This document shows, piece after piece, positions 8,016-15,756 of a stretch of DNA of 20,729 nt (positions within the stretch are counted from its first letter, which is position 1; every line of letters starts with the position of its first letter). A program made the translations under genes and the position numbers. The DNA comes from Labilithrix luteola (lineage in GTDB: Bacteria > Myxococcota_A > Polyangia > Polyangiales > Polyangiaceae): the NCBI GenBank assembly GCA_026225435.1, contig JAMFST010001177.1:1-20729 (forward strand), read 5' to 3'. The notes under the pieces are model-generated. The model was not told the DNA's origin. It made no database searches and saw nothing but the letters and a program-made list of their open reading frames with translations.

Positions 8016-8603
8016 TCAGCCTTCCTTCTTCGATTTGCCGAGGGAGACGAGTCCGTCTCCGTGCGAATGGCCATGGTCATGGCCGCAGTTTTCGTCGTGC
8101 TGGTGCCCTTCGGCATCCTCGAGATCCTCGGCCGCGGCCTGGATCTCGTCGTCGGTGGCCGGGCGAACCTCGCGCACCTTGATGTCGTAGTGCAGCGTGA
8201 TGCCGGCGAGCGGGTGGTTGGCGTCGCAGACGACGGAATCCCCCTTGATCTCGACGACGCGCATCACCGCCTCGTCCCCGTCGGGCGACTCGGCCACGAA
8301 CTCGTCGCCGATCTCGATCTGATCCGGCTCGGGGAACTCGCTGCGCTCCACGTCGAGCACCAGCTCGGGATCGCGCTCGCCGAAGGCCTCCTCGGCCGGG
8401 ACGACGATCTTCTTCGCGTCGCCGACCTTGAGGCCGACCAGGCGCGACTCCAGGCCCGGAACGAGCATGCCGTAGCCGTGGACGTACTCGATGGGCTCGC
8501 CGTCCTCGGCGCCGCTGTCGTCGAGGACACCCCCGGCTTCATCGTGGAGGACGTAGTCCAGCGTGACGTAGGTATTGGGCTCGATGGTCACAGCGGCATT
8601 CAT
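8016..8603 (-). CDS. slyD: SlyD-type FKBP peptidyl-prolyl isomerase/chaperone
   Basis: This is a 195-aa protein from ATG 8603, which has a GGCGGAG ribosome site 7 nt before it. The frame extends to 8681, but that N-terminus (VKRRVLDGLARLRYQ) would be added through promoter dyads and is unlikely. The FKBP fold opens with YVTLDYVLHDEAGGVLDDS and continues with the VHGYGMLVPGLESRLVG and KKIVVPAEEAFGERDP motifs. The chaperone insert-in-flap domain lies at about 77-130. The C-terminal tail holds a His cluster at 167-181 (HQHDENCGHDHGHSH) that in SlyD binds nickel and other metals. SlyD folds proline-limited substrates and delivers metal for hydrogenase maturation in enterobacteria. Here it leads the minus-strand run and shares a divergent promoter region with the flavoprotein gene. 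Confidence 0.93.
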   Translation of the reverse strand: MNAAVTIEPNTYVTLDYVLHDEAGGVLDDSGAEDGEPIEYVHGYGMLVPGLESRLVGLKVGDAKKIVVPAEEAFGERDPELVLDVERSEFPEPDQIEIGDEFVAESPDGDEAVMRVVEIKGDSVVCDANHPLAGITLHYDIKVREVRPATDDEIQAAAEDLEDAEGHQHDENCGHDHGHSHGDGLVSLGKSKKEG

Positions 8604-8661
8604 GGGGGGAAGCTCCGCCTGGTAGCGCAGCCTGGCGAGGCCGTCCAGGACTCGTCTCTTC

Positions 8662-8675
8662 ACCGATATATCGGT
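8662..8675. promoter_or_regulatory. Operator-like dyad 1 (perfect palindrome)
   Basis: ACCGATATATCGGT is a perfect 14-bp palindrome, 59 nt upstream of the slyD start and about 105 nt upstream of the flavoprotein start. It is one of three related dyads in the divergent promoter region. The TATAT core could also form part of a -10 element for slyD, which would make a bound protein a repressor; that is inference. Confidence 0.7.
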
Positions 8676-8683
8676 ACTCATTC

Positions 8684-8697
8684 ACCGCAATGTCGGT
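8684..8697. promoter_or_regulatory. Operator-like dyad 2 (same half-sites)
   Basis: ACCGCAATGTCGGT has the same ACCG/CGGT half-sites and the same 14-bp span as dyad 1, with a different centre. The dyad centres are 22 bp apart, close to two helical turns, so bound dimers would sit on one face of the DNA. Confidence 0.65.
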
Positions 8698-8724
8698 ACA
8701 GAGGAAGGGGCGGAGACGCCGTAT

Positions 8725-8738
8725 CCCGATATTTCGGG
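8725..8738. promoter_or_regulatory. Operator-like dyad 3
   Basis: CCCGATATTTCGGG keeps the CCGATAT and CGG core of dyad 1, with C/G flanks instead of A/T. Its centre is 41 bp from dyad 2, again near a whole number of turns. It lies 42 nt before the flavoprotein ATG, next to a weak -35-like TTGCCG at 8742, so a protein bound here could control the plus-strand promoter. Confidence 0.6.
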
Positions 8739-8780
8739 GTCTTGCCGACTGGCACTGCGATTGCCATACCTTGATGCACC

Positions 8781-10250
8781 ATGACGATGAACGAGCTGCA
8801 TGTGGACGTTGCGATCATCGGCGCGGGGACGGCCGGGCTCGCCGCCTACCGCGCTGCGGTGGCCGAGGGAAAGAAGGCTGTTTTGATCGAGGCGGGCCCC
8901 TACGGCACCACCTGCGCTCGCGTCGGCTGCATGCCGAGCAAGCTGCTCATCGCAGCGGCCGAGACGGTCTACCACGCGCAGCACGCTGCCCCGTTCGGTG
9001 TGACTGCCACGATCAGCATCGACAAGAAGGAAGTGATGGCCCGCGTGCGCCGCGAACGCGACCGCTTCGTCGGGATGGTCGTCGACGGCGTGGAGAAGCT
9101 GCCCGAGGACGCCAAGCTGGTCGGCCGCGCCACCTTCGATGGCCCCGACCGCTTGAACGTGAAGGCGATCCCCGGCGGCAAGGACGTCGACACCACGGTG
9201 CACGCCAAGACGGTGGTGCTCGCGACCGGCTCGAGCCCGGTGGTGCCGCCCATCCTCAAGGACCTCGGTGATCGCCTGGTCGTCAACGACCACGTGTTCG
9301 ACTGGGAGGAGGTCCCCGAGTCGATCGCCGTCTTCGGCACCGGCGTCATCGGCCTCGAGCTCGGCCAGGCGATGCACCGCCTCGGCGCCCGCGTCCGCAT
9401 GTTCGGCCGCGGCGGCTCGCTCGGCGGGATCAGCGATCCGGCGGTCCGCAAGCGCGCGCTCGAGATCTTCGCCGCCGAGCTGCCCATCAACCCCGACGCC
9501 GACGTGAAGAAGGTCGAGCGGGTCGGCGACGTGGTGGAGATCACCTTCGTCGAGAACGGCAAGACGCTCACCGAGTCGTTCCACTGCGTGCTCGCCGCCG
9601 CCGGTCGCAAGGCGAACCTGTCGAACCTCGGGCTCGAGACCACCGGCATCAAGATCGACGAGCGCGGCGTGCCGGTCTTCGATCGGCGCACTCTGCAGTG
9701 CGGAGACAGCTCGATCTTCATCGGCGGGGACGCCTCGAGCGACGTGCCGCTCCTCCACGAGGCGGCCGACGAGGGGAAGATCGCCGGCGCCAACGCGGCC
9801 ACCTTCGCCACCGACGGAAAGGTCGCCCCCGGCCACCGCCGCTCCAAGCTGGCCATCGTCTTCACCGATCCCAACCTCGCCGCCTGCGGCCGCACCTACG
9901 CCGAGATCTCGCACCGCTCGGACGTGGTCATCGGCGAGGTCGACTTCGCCGACCAGGGGCGCAGCCGCGTCATGCTACAGAACCGCGGCCTGCTCCGCGT
10001 CTACGCCGAGAAGGGCACCGGCCGCTTCCTCGGCGCCGAGATGGCCGCGCCGCGCGGCGAGCACATGGCCCACCTGCTGGCCTGGTCGCACCAGGCGCGC
10101 CTCACCATCGAGCAGATGCTGGAGATGCCGTTTTACCACCCGGTCGTCGAGGAGGGCCTCCGCACCGCCCTGCGGGATGTCGCCGCGAAGCTCGCGGTGA
10201 CATCGGTCGCTCCGCACGGCGTCCACGACGAGGTCGTCGCGGAAGCCTGA
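8781..10250 (+). CDS. lpdA: Dihydrolipoyl dehydrogenase-type flavoprotein disulfide reductase
   Basis: This 489-aa protein belongs to the class I pyridine nucleotide-disulfide oxidoreductases. The FAD-binding GxGxxG motif is [11 protein letters not shown] at about 12-22, the redox disulfide is Cys45-Cys50 ([14 protein letters not shown]), and the NAD(P)-binding motif is [12 protein letters not shown] near 190. The second FAD motif is SIFIGGDAS near 315. The C-terminal active-site pair is His453 and Glu458 (HPVVEEG). It is complete and of normal length. It resembles the stand-alone Lpd subgroup more than the Lpd of 2-oxoacid dehydrogenase complexes, because no E1 or E2 gene is nearby. The next gene is a peroxiredoxin-glutaredoxin fusion, so reduction of glutathione or a dihydrolipoyl carrier for peroxide removal is plausible. 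ATG 8781 and ATG 8787 are both possible starts; neither has a clear ribosome site. Confidence 0.92.
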   Translation: MTMNELHVDVAIIGAGTAGLAAYRAAVAEGKKAVLIEAGPYGTTCARVGCMPSKLLIAAAETVYHAQHAAPFGVTATISIDKKEVMARVRRERDRFVGMVVDGVEKLPEDAKLVGRATFDGPDRLNVKAIPGGKDVDTTVHAKTVVLATGSSPVVPPILKDLGDRLVVNDHVFDWEEVPESIAVFGTGVIGLELGQAMHRLGARVRMFGRGGSLGGISDPAVRKRALEIFAAELPINPDADVKKVERVGDVVEITFVENGKTLTESFHCVLAAAGRKANLSNLGLETTGIKIDERGVPVFDRRTLQCGDSSIFIGGDASSDVPLLHEAADEGKIAGANAATFATDGKVAPGHRRSKLAIVFTDPNLAACGRTYAEISHRSDVVIGEVDFADQGRSRVMLQNRGLLRVYAEKGTGRFLGAEMAAPRGEHMAHLLAWSHQARLTIEQMLEMPFYHPVVEEGLRTALRDVAAKLAVTSVAPHGVHDEVVAEA

Positions 10251-10314
10251 GCAGTTCGTTTTCTGGTCTCATCAAGCTGCAATTCACATTCGTACATTTT
10301 TACGAGGTTTTCTC

Positions 10315-11040
10315 ATGTCGTTCGAGAATCGAGAAGGTCAGCGCGTCCCCGAGGTCACCTTCCGCACCCGCCAGGGCAACGAGTGGAAGGACGTGACCAC
10401 CAAGGAGATCTTCGCCGGCAAGAAGGTCGTCGTCTTCTCCCTCCCCGGCGCCTTCACACCCACCTGCTCGTCGAGCCACGTGCCGCGCTTCGAGGAGCTC
10501 TCCCAGGCGCTCAAGGCCAAGGGGGTCGACACCATCGCCTGTGTCTCGGTCAACGACACCTTCGTCATGAACGAGTGGGCCAAGGACCAGAACGCGGCCA
10601 GCGTGCAGTTCCTGCCGGACGGCAACGGCGAGTTCACCGAGAAGATGGGGCTCCTGGTCGACAAGCAGAACCTCGGCTTCGGCAAGCGCTCGTGGCGCTA
10701 CTCGATGTACGTCGAGGACGGGACCATCAAGAAGATGTTCATCGAGCCGGAGAAGGAAGGTGACCCATTCGAGGTCTCCGACGCCGACACGATGCTCAAG
10801 TACCTCGACCCGCACGGCAAGACGCCGTCGGACGTCCTCATGTTCACCAAGCCGGGTTGCGGCTTCTGCGAGAAGGCGCGCAAGCTCCTCGACTCGAAGG
10901 GGATGAAGTACGAGGAGGTCCCCTCGTCCAACCGCAAGCTGCGCGCGGTCAGCGGCAAGTCGACCACCCCGCAGGTCTTCATCGACGGGAAGTACATCGG
11001 CGGCTCCGACGACCTGGAGAAGTTCTTCGCGGCGCGTTGA
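10315..11040 (+). CDS. Peroxiredoxin-glutaredoxin fusion (hybrid Prx5/Grx)
   Basis: This 241-aa protein joins two thiol enzymes. Residues 1-165 are a Prx5-type peroxiredoxin with the motif PGAFTPTC, in which Cys51 is the peroxidatic cysteine; the conserved peroxiredoxin Arg can be placed in [16 protein letters not shown]. Residues about 170-241 are a glutaredoxin with the active site CGFC (Cys182-Cys185), the cis-proline motif TTPQVFIDG and the GGSDDL glutathione-site turn. In hybrid enzymes of this type the glutaredoxin domain passes electrons from glutathione to the peroxidase domain, which reduces H2O2 and alkyl hydroperoxides. The start ATG has ACGAGG 7 nt upstream. The 64 nt before it are AT-rich and may hold a separate promoter. 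The usual CPYC/CPFC motif is CGFC here; this change is tolerated in the family. Confidence 0.95.
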   Translation: MSFENREGQRVPEVTFRTRQGNEWKDVTTKEIFAGKKVVVFSLPGAFTPTCSSSHVPRFEELSQALKAKGVDTIACVSVNDTFVMNEWAKDQNAASVQFLPDGNGEFTEKMGLLVDKQNLGFGKRSWRYSMYVEDGTIKKMFIEPEKEGDPFEVSDADTMLKYLDPHGKTPSDVLMFTKPGCGFCEKARKLLDSKGMKYEEVPSSNRKLRAVSGKSTTPQVFIDGKYIGGSDDLEKFFAAR

Positions 11041-11063
11041 ACATCCAAGCTGACTGACGGCGC

Positions 11064-11107
11064 AGGCGCGCGCGGAGCTTCGGTTCCGGCGCGCCTTCGT
11101 CGTTTTG
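11064..11107 (+). terminator. Intrinsic terminator after the Prx-Grx gene
   Basis: The stem AGGCGCGC (11064-11071) pairs with GCGCGCCT (11089-11096). It is extended after a one-base bulge by CGGAG pairing with TTCCG around a CTTCGG loop. The right arm runs into TTCGTCGTTTTG, a broken T-tract. It sits 23 nt after the stop codon, where a terminator is expected. Confidence 0.7.
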
Positions 11108-11131
11108 TCCTCTCGTGCTACGCCAGGAGGC

Positions 11132-11677
11132 ATGTCGCGAGCGTCGCTGGTCGTGATCCTGGTCGTGGGTTTGCTCGCGAGCGGTTGTCGTGACGCTCCC
11201 GTCGAGGCGACGGCTCCTGCTCCGGCGGCGACGCCGGCTGCGGCTCCGGCGAGCGCGCTCCACCTCGGTGCGCCGATCGAGACGAGCGCCCCCACCGTGG
11301 CGCTGACCGACCTGGCGAAGAACCCCGGAGCGTGGGCGGGGAAGTCGTTCGCCACCGAGGGGACGGTCACCGCTGTCTGCCAGCACATGGGTTGCTGGAT
11401 GGAGCTGCGCGGGGACGGCGACGCGCCCGGCGACAGCGGGCAGGCCCACGTGAAGATGGCGGGGCACCACTTCTTCGTCCCCAAGACCGCCGCCGGTCAC
11501 AAGGCGCGCGTCCTCGCCACGCTCGAAGCGGCGAACCCGGGCGAGTCGAGCGGCGCCTCCTGCTCCGACGAGGGGAACGGCGACAAGCCCGGCTCCTGCC
11601 GCGCCGAGGCGGAGGCTCAGCTCGGCCACCCGCTGTCGAAGCTGGAGCTCGTCGCCGACGGCGTCGAGCTGATGTAG
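11132..11677 (+). CDS. DUF4920 lipoprotein
   Basis: This 181-aa protein starts at ATG 11132. The frame can be extended to TTG 11105 inside the terminator, which is unlikely. The signal peptide ends with a clear lipobox, LLASGC, so Cys19 is lipidated. An Ala/Pro linker (about 22-47) leads to a domain resembling DUF4920: LTDLAKNPGAWAGKSFATEG, then TVTAVCQHMGCWMELRGDGD, a histidine-rich turn (AGHHFFVPKTAAG) and further beta strands. CxxxxCWM and the histidines could bind metal; that is inference. A Cys-containing segment (GASCSDEGNGDKPGSC) may be a disulfide loop. AGGAGG lies one base before the ATG, unusually close. Envelope location is well supported; function is unknown. Confidence 0.85.
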   Translation: MSRASLVVILVVGLLASGCRDAPVEATAPAPAATPAAAPASALHLGAPIETSAPTVALTDLAKNPGAWAGKSFATEGTVTAVCQHMGCWMELRGDGDAPGDSGQAHVKMAGHHFFVPKTAAGHKARVLATLEAANPGESSGASCSDEGNGDKPGSCRAEAEAQLGHPLSKLELVADGVELM

Positions 11678-11712
11678 TCAACGTCAGTTTCGTTCGTGAT
11701 AGAGCAGCCGCG

Positions 11713-13530
11713 GTGAAGCTCCGCTGGATCGAGCGCGCGGTCACCGTCTTGCTGGTCCTCGCGTGCGCGGTGGGCTTCGTGGCCGAGTGCCGGTGGCTCA
11801 AGCAGCCCGTCGTCGACGACGCGGCGATCACCATCGCCTACGCCCGCACCTTGTTCGGGGGCGGTGGCCTGCGCCTCACCTTCGCGGGGGCGCGGGTCGA
11901 GGGGTTCTCCGATCCGCTGTGGATGGCGCTGGTCGGTTGGGCCTTCCCCTTTCACCTCGACCCCATCCGCTGGGCGCAGCGCCTGTCGACGAGCTGCGGC
12001 GTGCTCACCATCCTCACCAGCAGTCTGTTCGGCCCAGCGCTGCGCGGCCGTCACCTCCGTCTCGAGGACGCGGTGGCGCCGGTCCTCCTCTCCTGCTTCC
12101 CGATCCTTCCCTACTGGGCCACCTCGGGAATGGAGACGACGCTCTTCGCCTTCCTCCTGACGGCGAGCGTGGTGGTCGTCCTTCGCGAGGAGCGGACCGG
12201 GCGGGGCAGCTGGTCGGGGCTCGTGCTCTCGCTGCTCTTCCTCACGCGACCGGAGGCGCCGCTGGCCATGGCCGCGGCGCTCTTCTACTGGGTCACGTGC
12301 CGGGTGGCGCGGCGCCAGCGGCCGGGGAAGCAGGAGCTCTTCATCCTCGGCTGGATGCTCGCTCTCTGCGGCGGCTACCTCCTCTTCCGCTGGTGGTACT
12401 TCGCCCGGCTGGTCCCCAACACGTACTTCGCCAAGCGCTGGTGGGACTACCACGCGGCCGACTACCTGCGCGATTTCTGCCAGGCCTACCCGGTGACGCT
12501 CGCGGTGATCGCCGCCGGTGGCCTGCTCGTCTCCACGTTCGGTTCGGTCCACGAACGTCGGGCGCTCGCGCTGCTGCTCCTCATCGTCGCGGGCGGCCTC
12601 TTCTTCATCGTCCTGTCGAAGGGGGACTGGATGAACGAGTGCCGCTTCTGCGCGCCCTACTGCGGCGTCCTCGCGATGATCTTCGCCGCCGGCGTGGGCT
12701 CGTGCCGGCAAGACGGCGGTGTCCTGCGCAGCCTGACCGCCGCGGTGGTGGTGGCGGTCGCCTTCACCTGCGTGTACCGCGACAGCAAGCCGCGCTTCGC
12801 GCTCATCCAGCCGAACATCGGCTTGCCGGCCGACGCGGTCCGCCTGCACGAGGGTGAGAGCCTCGAGCAGCTGCGGCAGGTGCTGGGCCTCGAGCAGGGG
12901 CGCTTCGCCATCCCCGACGTGGGTGGCAGCTCGCTCTATCTCCCGCACGACGACATCGTGGATGTGGCGGGGCTCGCCGATTACGCCATCGCCGAGCACT
13001 CGCTCAAGCGGCAAGGTCAGGAGGACTACCTGATGAACGAGGGGCTCCCCGACGTCCTCGATACGCACGGCCAGAGCCTGTACCTCAACGAGTTCCACGA
13101 GCTGATGAAGCACTACGCCTCGTACCGGGACGGCAGCAGCTACCTCCTGCGCGACCTGACGAAGGACGAGGATCCCCGCTGCCCGGGGAGCATGGCGGAG
13201 GTGCGCGACCTGTCGCTCGCGGACTTCGAGAAGCGGATGCGGGCGACGCTCGAGAACCACGACGGCGGCCTCGGGATCGCGCTCTGGCGGTGCGGCCAGC
13301 AGCACCGGCCGGCGGCGGCGATGCCGAGCGCCGAGACACAGCGTCAGCTGGCCACGCGCGCCGAGACGGCGGCGCGGGCGGAGACGGACAATCTCAGGCG
13401 ACTGCGGATGTTCTCGCTGGCGACGATCCTGTCGAAGGAGAACGCCCACCTGCGGCGGACGACCGAGAGGCTGCGCGAGCGGCTGCGTGCCCGCAACGAG
13501 CTGCCGGGCCTGACGCCGCGAAAAGACTGA
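11713..13530 (+). CDS. Polytopic GT-C glycosyltransferase, AftB-like
   Basis: The product is 605 aa from GTG 11713; no ATG is available and the start has only a weak ribosome site. The first helix (AVTVLLVLACAVGF) is followed by the motif DDAAITIAYARTLFGGGG with the acidic pair Asp35-Asp36, then RVEGFSDPLW. GT-C enzymes of the AftB group share this arrangement (DDAF.., RVEGYTN.LW), including the later signatures SGMETTLFAFLL, LTRPEAPLA and NTYFAK. Such enzymes use polyprenyl-phosphate sugars to glycosylate polymers on the outer face of the inner membrane. Roughly ten transmembrane helices occupy residues 8-360. The C-terminal part looks extracytoplasmic, with PDVGGSSLYLPHDDIVDVAGL, and ends in a charged coiled-coil stretch (RTTERLRERLRARNE). 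Substrate and sugar cannot be read from sequence. Confidence 0.83.
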   Translation: MKLRWIERAVTVLLVLACAVGFVAECRWLKQPVVDDAAITIAYARTLFGGGGLRLTFAGARVEGFSDPLWMALVGWAFPFHLDPIRWAQRLSTSCGVLTILTSSLFGPALRGRHLRLEDAVAPVLLSCFPILPYWATSGMETTLFAFLLTASVVVVLREERTGRGSWSGLVLSLLFLTRPEAPLAMAAALFYWVTCRVARRQRPGKQELFILGWMLALCGGYLLFRWWYFARLVPNTYFAKRWWDYHAADYLRDFCQAYPVTLAVIAAGGLLVSTFGSVHERRALALLLLIVAGGLFFIVLSKGDWMNECRFCAPYCGVLAMIFAAGVGSCRQDGGVLRSLTAAVVVAVAFTCVYRDSKPRFALIQPNIGLPADAVRLHEGESLEQLRQVLGLEQGRFAIPDVGGSSLYLPHDDIVDVAGLADYAIAEHSLKRQGQEDYLMNEGLPDVLDTHGQSLYLNEFHELMKHYASYRDGSSYLLRDLTKDEDPRCPGSMAEVRDLSLADFEKRMRATLENHDGGLGIALWRCGQQHRPAAAMPSAETQRQLATRAETAARAETDNLRRLRMFSLATILSKENAHLRRTTERLRERLRARNELPGLTPRKD

Positions 13531-13548
13531 CGAGACGGACGCGCGCGG

Positions 13549-14076
13549 TCAGCGCTTGAAGAGGAAGAACCCGCCGAGCGCCAGCGCGACGACCACCAGG
13601 CCGAGGAGAAAGCCGGTGACCAGCGCGTTGCGGCTCGCCGGCGCGGGCGCCTGCGTGGCGCTCGGCTCGACCAGCGTGACGAGGAAGCCCTGGGCCTCGA
13701 AGAAGCCCTGCAGCTTGAGGAGGAAGCGCGAGTAGCTGGCGCGATCGAGCATGACCGGCTCGCCGGCGAAGTGCTTGCGGTGCGCCTCGTCGAGCGCCTC
13801 GAAGGTGCGCAGCTCGGCGATGCGCTCGGCCGCCGTGGCGCTGCCGATGACCAGGTTGGCGCGCCCGGCGCTTTCCCCTTCCGCGCGCGGCACCAGGCGC
13901 AGGTGCTGCATCGCCGCGACCCCGCCGCCGGTGGATTGCCCCTCGGGCGCCATCATCTCCGGCTGGTAGTCGGCCGGCGGGAGGCGGTTCCTGCCGAAGG
14001 CTATGTTGAACGTGCCAGCGAACTCCGCGGCGGACTGCGCGACCTTCGTCCGGAGAAGATGAGCGGGCAGCTTCAC
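13549..14076 (-). CDS. Small tail-anchored protein of unknown function
   Basis: The product is 175 aa from GTG 14076, chosen because TAGGAGG stands 8 nt upstream. The body (1-145) is soluble and mixed alpha/beta: KVAQSAAEFAGTFNIAFG, then LRLVPRAEGESAG, RANLVIGSATAAERIAELRTFEAL and SYSRFLLKLQGFFEAQGFLVTLVE. A single hydrophobic helix at about 150-171 (NALVTGFLLGLVVVALALGG) followed by FLFKR ends the protein, so the body is likely on the cytoplasmic side with the C-terminus in the membrane. No family was recognised. It lies 67 nt downstream of the sigma-54 activator in the same direction and ends tail-to-tail with the glycosyltransferase gene. Confidence 0.8.
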   Translation of the reverse strand: MKLPAHLLRTKVAQSAAEFAGTFNIAFGRNRLPPADYQPEMMAPEGQSTGGGVAAMQHLRLVPRAEGESAGRANLVIGSATAAERIAELRTFEALDEAHRKHFAGEPVMLDRASYSRFLLKLQGFFEAQGFLVTLVEPSATQAPAPASRNALVTGFLLGLVVVALALGGFFLFKR

Positions 14077-14091
14077 GGTCTTGGCCTCCTA

Positions 14092-14102
14092 CCGTAATAC
14101 GG
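14092..14102. promoter_or_regulatory. Short palindrome before the tail-anchored protein gene
   Basis: CCGTAATACGG is an 11-bp perfect palindrome around a central A, directly upstream of the ribosome site of the 14076-13549 gene. It could be an operator for that gene or chance. No second copy with the same spacing is seen nearby. Confidence 0.3.
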
Positions 14103-14143
14103 AACGAGCCCGTTGCCGATTCCCTGGCGGTCGGGGCGGGGCG

Positions 14144-15721
14144 TCACGAGTCGACCTCGAGCTTCTTCATACGGCTCTGGAGGGTCGAAGGTTTCATCCC
14201 CAGGAGCGCCGCGGCGCCGTCCTTGCCGTAGATCCGCCCGCCCGTGCGCGTCAGGGTCCGGCGGATGTAGCGACGCTGCACCTCGTCGAGCGCGAGCACC
14301 TCGCCGGAGGCGCCAGCATCCGCCTCCTCCTCGTCTCCGGCGCCGGCGCCGAGCTCACGCCGGTCGCGGTGCTCGCGGTGGTCACGGTGCGGCAAGTCGA
14401 GCGCCTCGGGGCCGAGCACCGCCCCGGGCGAGAGGATCACCCCTCGTTCCAGCACGTTGGCCAGCTCGCGGATGTTCCCCGGCCAGGGGTAGCCGCGCAG
14501 CTTGAGGAGCCCCTCCTTGCTCACCCGTACCCCGCGACGACCGGTGCGCCCCGCCTGCTCCGCCAGCAGCGAGCTGCACAGGGCGGGGAGATCCTCGAGC
14601 CGGTCGCGCAAGGGGGGCACCGACAGGGGGAACACGCTGAGGCGGTAGTAGAGGTCCTCGCGAAAGTGCCGCTCGCGGCTCGCCTGCAGGAGGTCGACGT
14701 GGGTGGCGGCCAGGACGCGGACGTCGACCTTGACCGTGGTGTCGCTGCCGACCGGCTCGAACGTCCCCTCCTGCAGCACGCGCAGCAGCTTGGCCTGCAG
14801 ATCGAGCGGCAGCTCGCCGATCTCGTCGAGGAGCAAGGTGCCGCCGTTGGCCACGGCGAAGCGCCCCGGGCGATCGCGGGTGGCGCCGGTGAAGGCCCCC
14901 TTGATGTGGCCGAACAGCTCGCTCTCGAGCAGCGCGGCGGGCAAGGCGGCGCAGTTGATCTTCACGAAGGGGCGCTGCGAGCGTGGGCTCCACTCGTGGA
15001 TCGCGCGCGCCAGGCGCTCCTTGCCGGTGCCGGTCTCGCCCAGGAGGAGCACCGCGGTGTCGGTCTCCGCCACCTGCCGCGCGCGCCGCGCCATCTCCCG
15101 AAAGGCCGGGTTGGCCGAGCTCATCACCCGGTCGATGTCGCCGGCGAGCTCCGTCTCGAGGAGCCGCGCGCGCTCCTCGTCGCCCGCTTGCAGCCGCGCC
15201 AGCGCCTCCTTCTGCTCCGCGCTGGAGATGGCGAGCGCCAGGATCCACGCGTAGGTCTCCACCAGATCGACGACCGCCGCCGGGTAGACCTCGCAGCGGG
15301 TGCGATCGAGGGTCAGCGCGCCGACGGTGCGATCGCCGGCGAACAGCGGCACCACCATGCAGGAGTGGCCGGGCGGCAGATCGAGCACCCCGTCGAAGGG
15401 GTCGCCGTCGCCGTGGGCGTGCTCGTCCTCGGTGAAGGCGCGCGCCCGTCGCGTGTCCATCGCCGCGCGGATGGTGGGGAAGCGCTCGAGCGGCACCGAG
15501 TACTCCTCCGGCACCCGGTCGGCGAGCACCCCGCGGCGAATGCGCGCCACCAGCCGGTTGCCGTCGAGGACGAAGTACGTCGCCAGATCATAGGGGGCCA
15601 GCCGCGCCAGCCAGTCCAGCCCCCGCCGCACCAGATCGTCGACCGACGCATCCGTCGCCGCCGAGCGAGCCAGCTGCTTCAGCTCACCGGCGAGATCGAG
15701 GATGCGCTTCGGATCTTCCAC
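14144..15721 (-). CDS. Sigma-54-dependent transcriptional activator with GAF domain (FhlA-like)
   Basis: The product is 525 aa from GTG 15721. The frame remains open to 16132, but that part is antisense to nothing new and merely lies in another frame of the hydro-lyase gene. Residues about 20-170 form a GAF domain, a likely small-molecule or redox sensor. The AAA+ domain carries Walker A GETGTGKE (228-235), the sigma-54 contact loop GAFTGA (275-280) and Walker B GGTLLLDE (293-300). Arginine-finger regions follow ([22 protein letters not shown]). The C-terminal Fis-type helix-turn-helix ([20 protein letters not shown], then [16 protein letters not shown]) is close to FhlA-type activators. It lacks a receiver domain, so it is ligand- not phosphorylation-controlled. 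It starts 35 nt after the hydro-lyase gene and may regulate it, or be co-transcribed only. Confidence 0.92.
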   Translation of the reverse strand: MEDPKRILDLAGELKQLARSAATDASVDDLVRRGLDWLARLAPYDLATYFVLDGNRLVARIRRGVLADRVPEEYSVPLERFPTIRAAMDTRRARAFTEDEHAHGDGDPFDGVLDLPPGHSCMVVPLFAGDRTVGALTLDRTRCEVYPAAVVDLVETYAWILALAISSAEQKEALARLQAGDEERARLLETELAGDIDRVMSSANPAFREMARRARQVAETDTAVLLLGETGTGKERLARAIHEWSPRSQRPFVKINCAALPAALLESELFGHIKGAFTGATRDRPGRFAVANGGTLLLDEIGELPLDLQAKLLRVLQEGTFEPVGSDTTVKVDVRVLAATHVDLLQASRERHFREDLYYRLSVFPLSVPPLRDRLEDLPALCSSLLAEQAGRTGRRGVRVSKEGLLKLRGYPWPGNIRELANVLERGVILSPGAVLGPEALDLPHRDHREHRDRRELGAGAGDEEEADAGASGEVLALDEVQRRYIRRTLTRTGGRIYGKDGAAALLGMKPSTLQSRMKKLEVDS

Positions 15722-15756
15722 GAACGGAACATAAGGCGCCGGAGAGCGGCCGGTGC

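Noticed and set aside
6281..8182. 633-aa plus-strand open frame
   Set aside because: It lies opposite htrA, the DUF1844 gene, the 63-aa gene and the end of slyD. All of these have recognisable motifs and signal or overlap structure, while this frame has none; it is open because of high GC.
8682..9914. 410-aa minus-strand open frame reading out from the slyD promoter
   Set aside because: It is antisense to the flavoprotein gene, whose FAD, disulfide and C-terminal motifs are all intact. The frame gives only Val/Glu/Asp/His-rich sequence.
11617..13449. 610-aa minus-strand open frame
   Set aside because: It is antisense to the GT-C glycosyltransferase and shows no transmembrane segments or motifs. 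The sense frame has strong family signatures.
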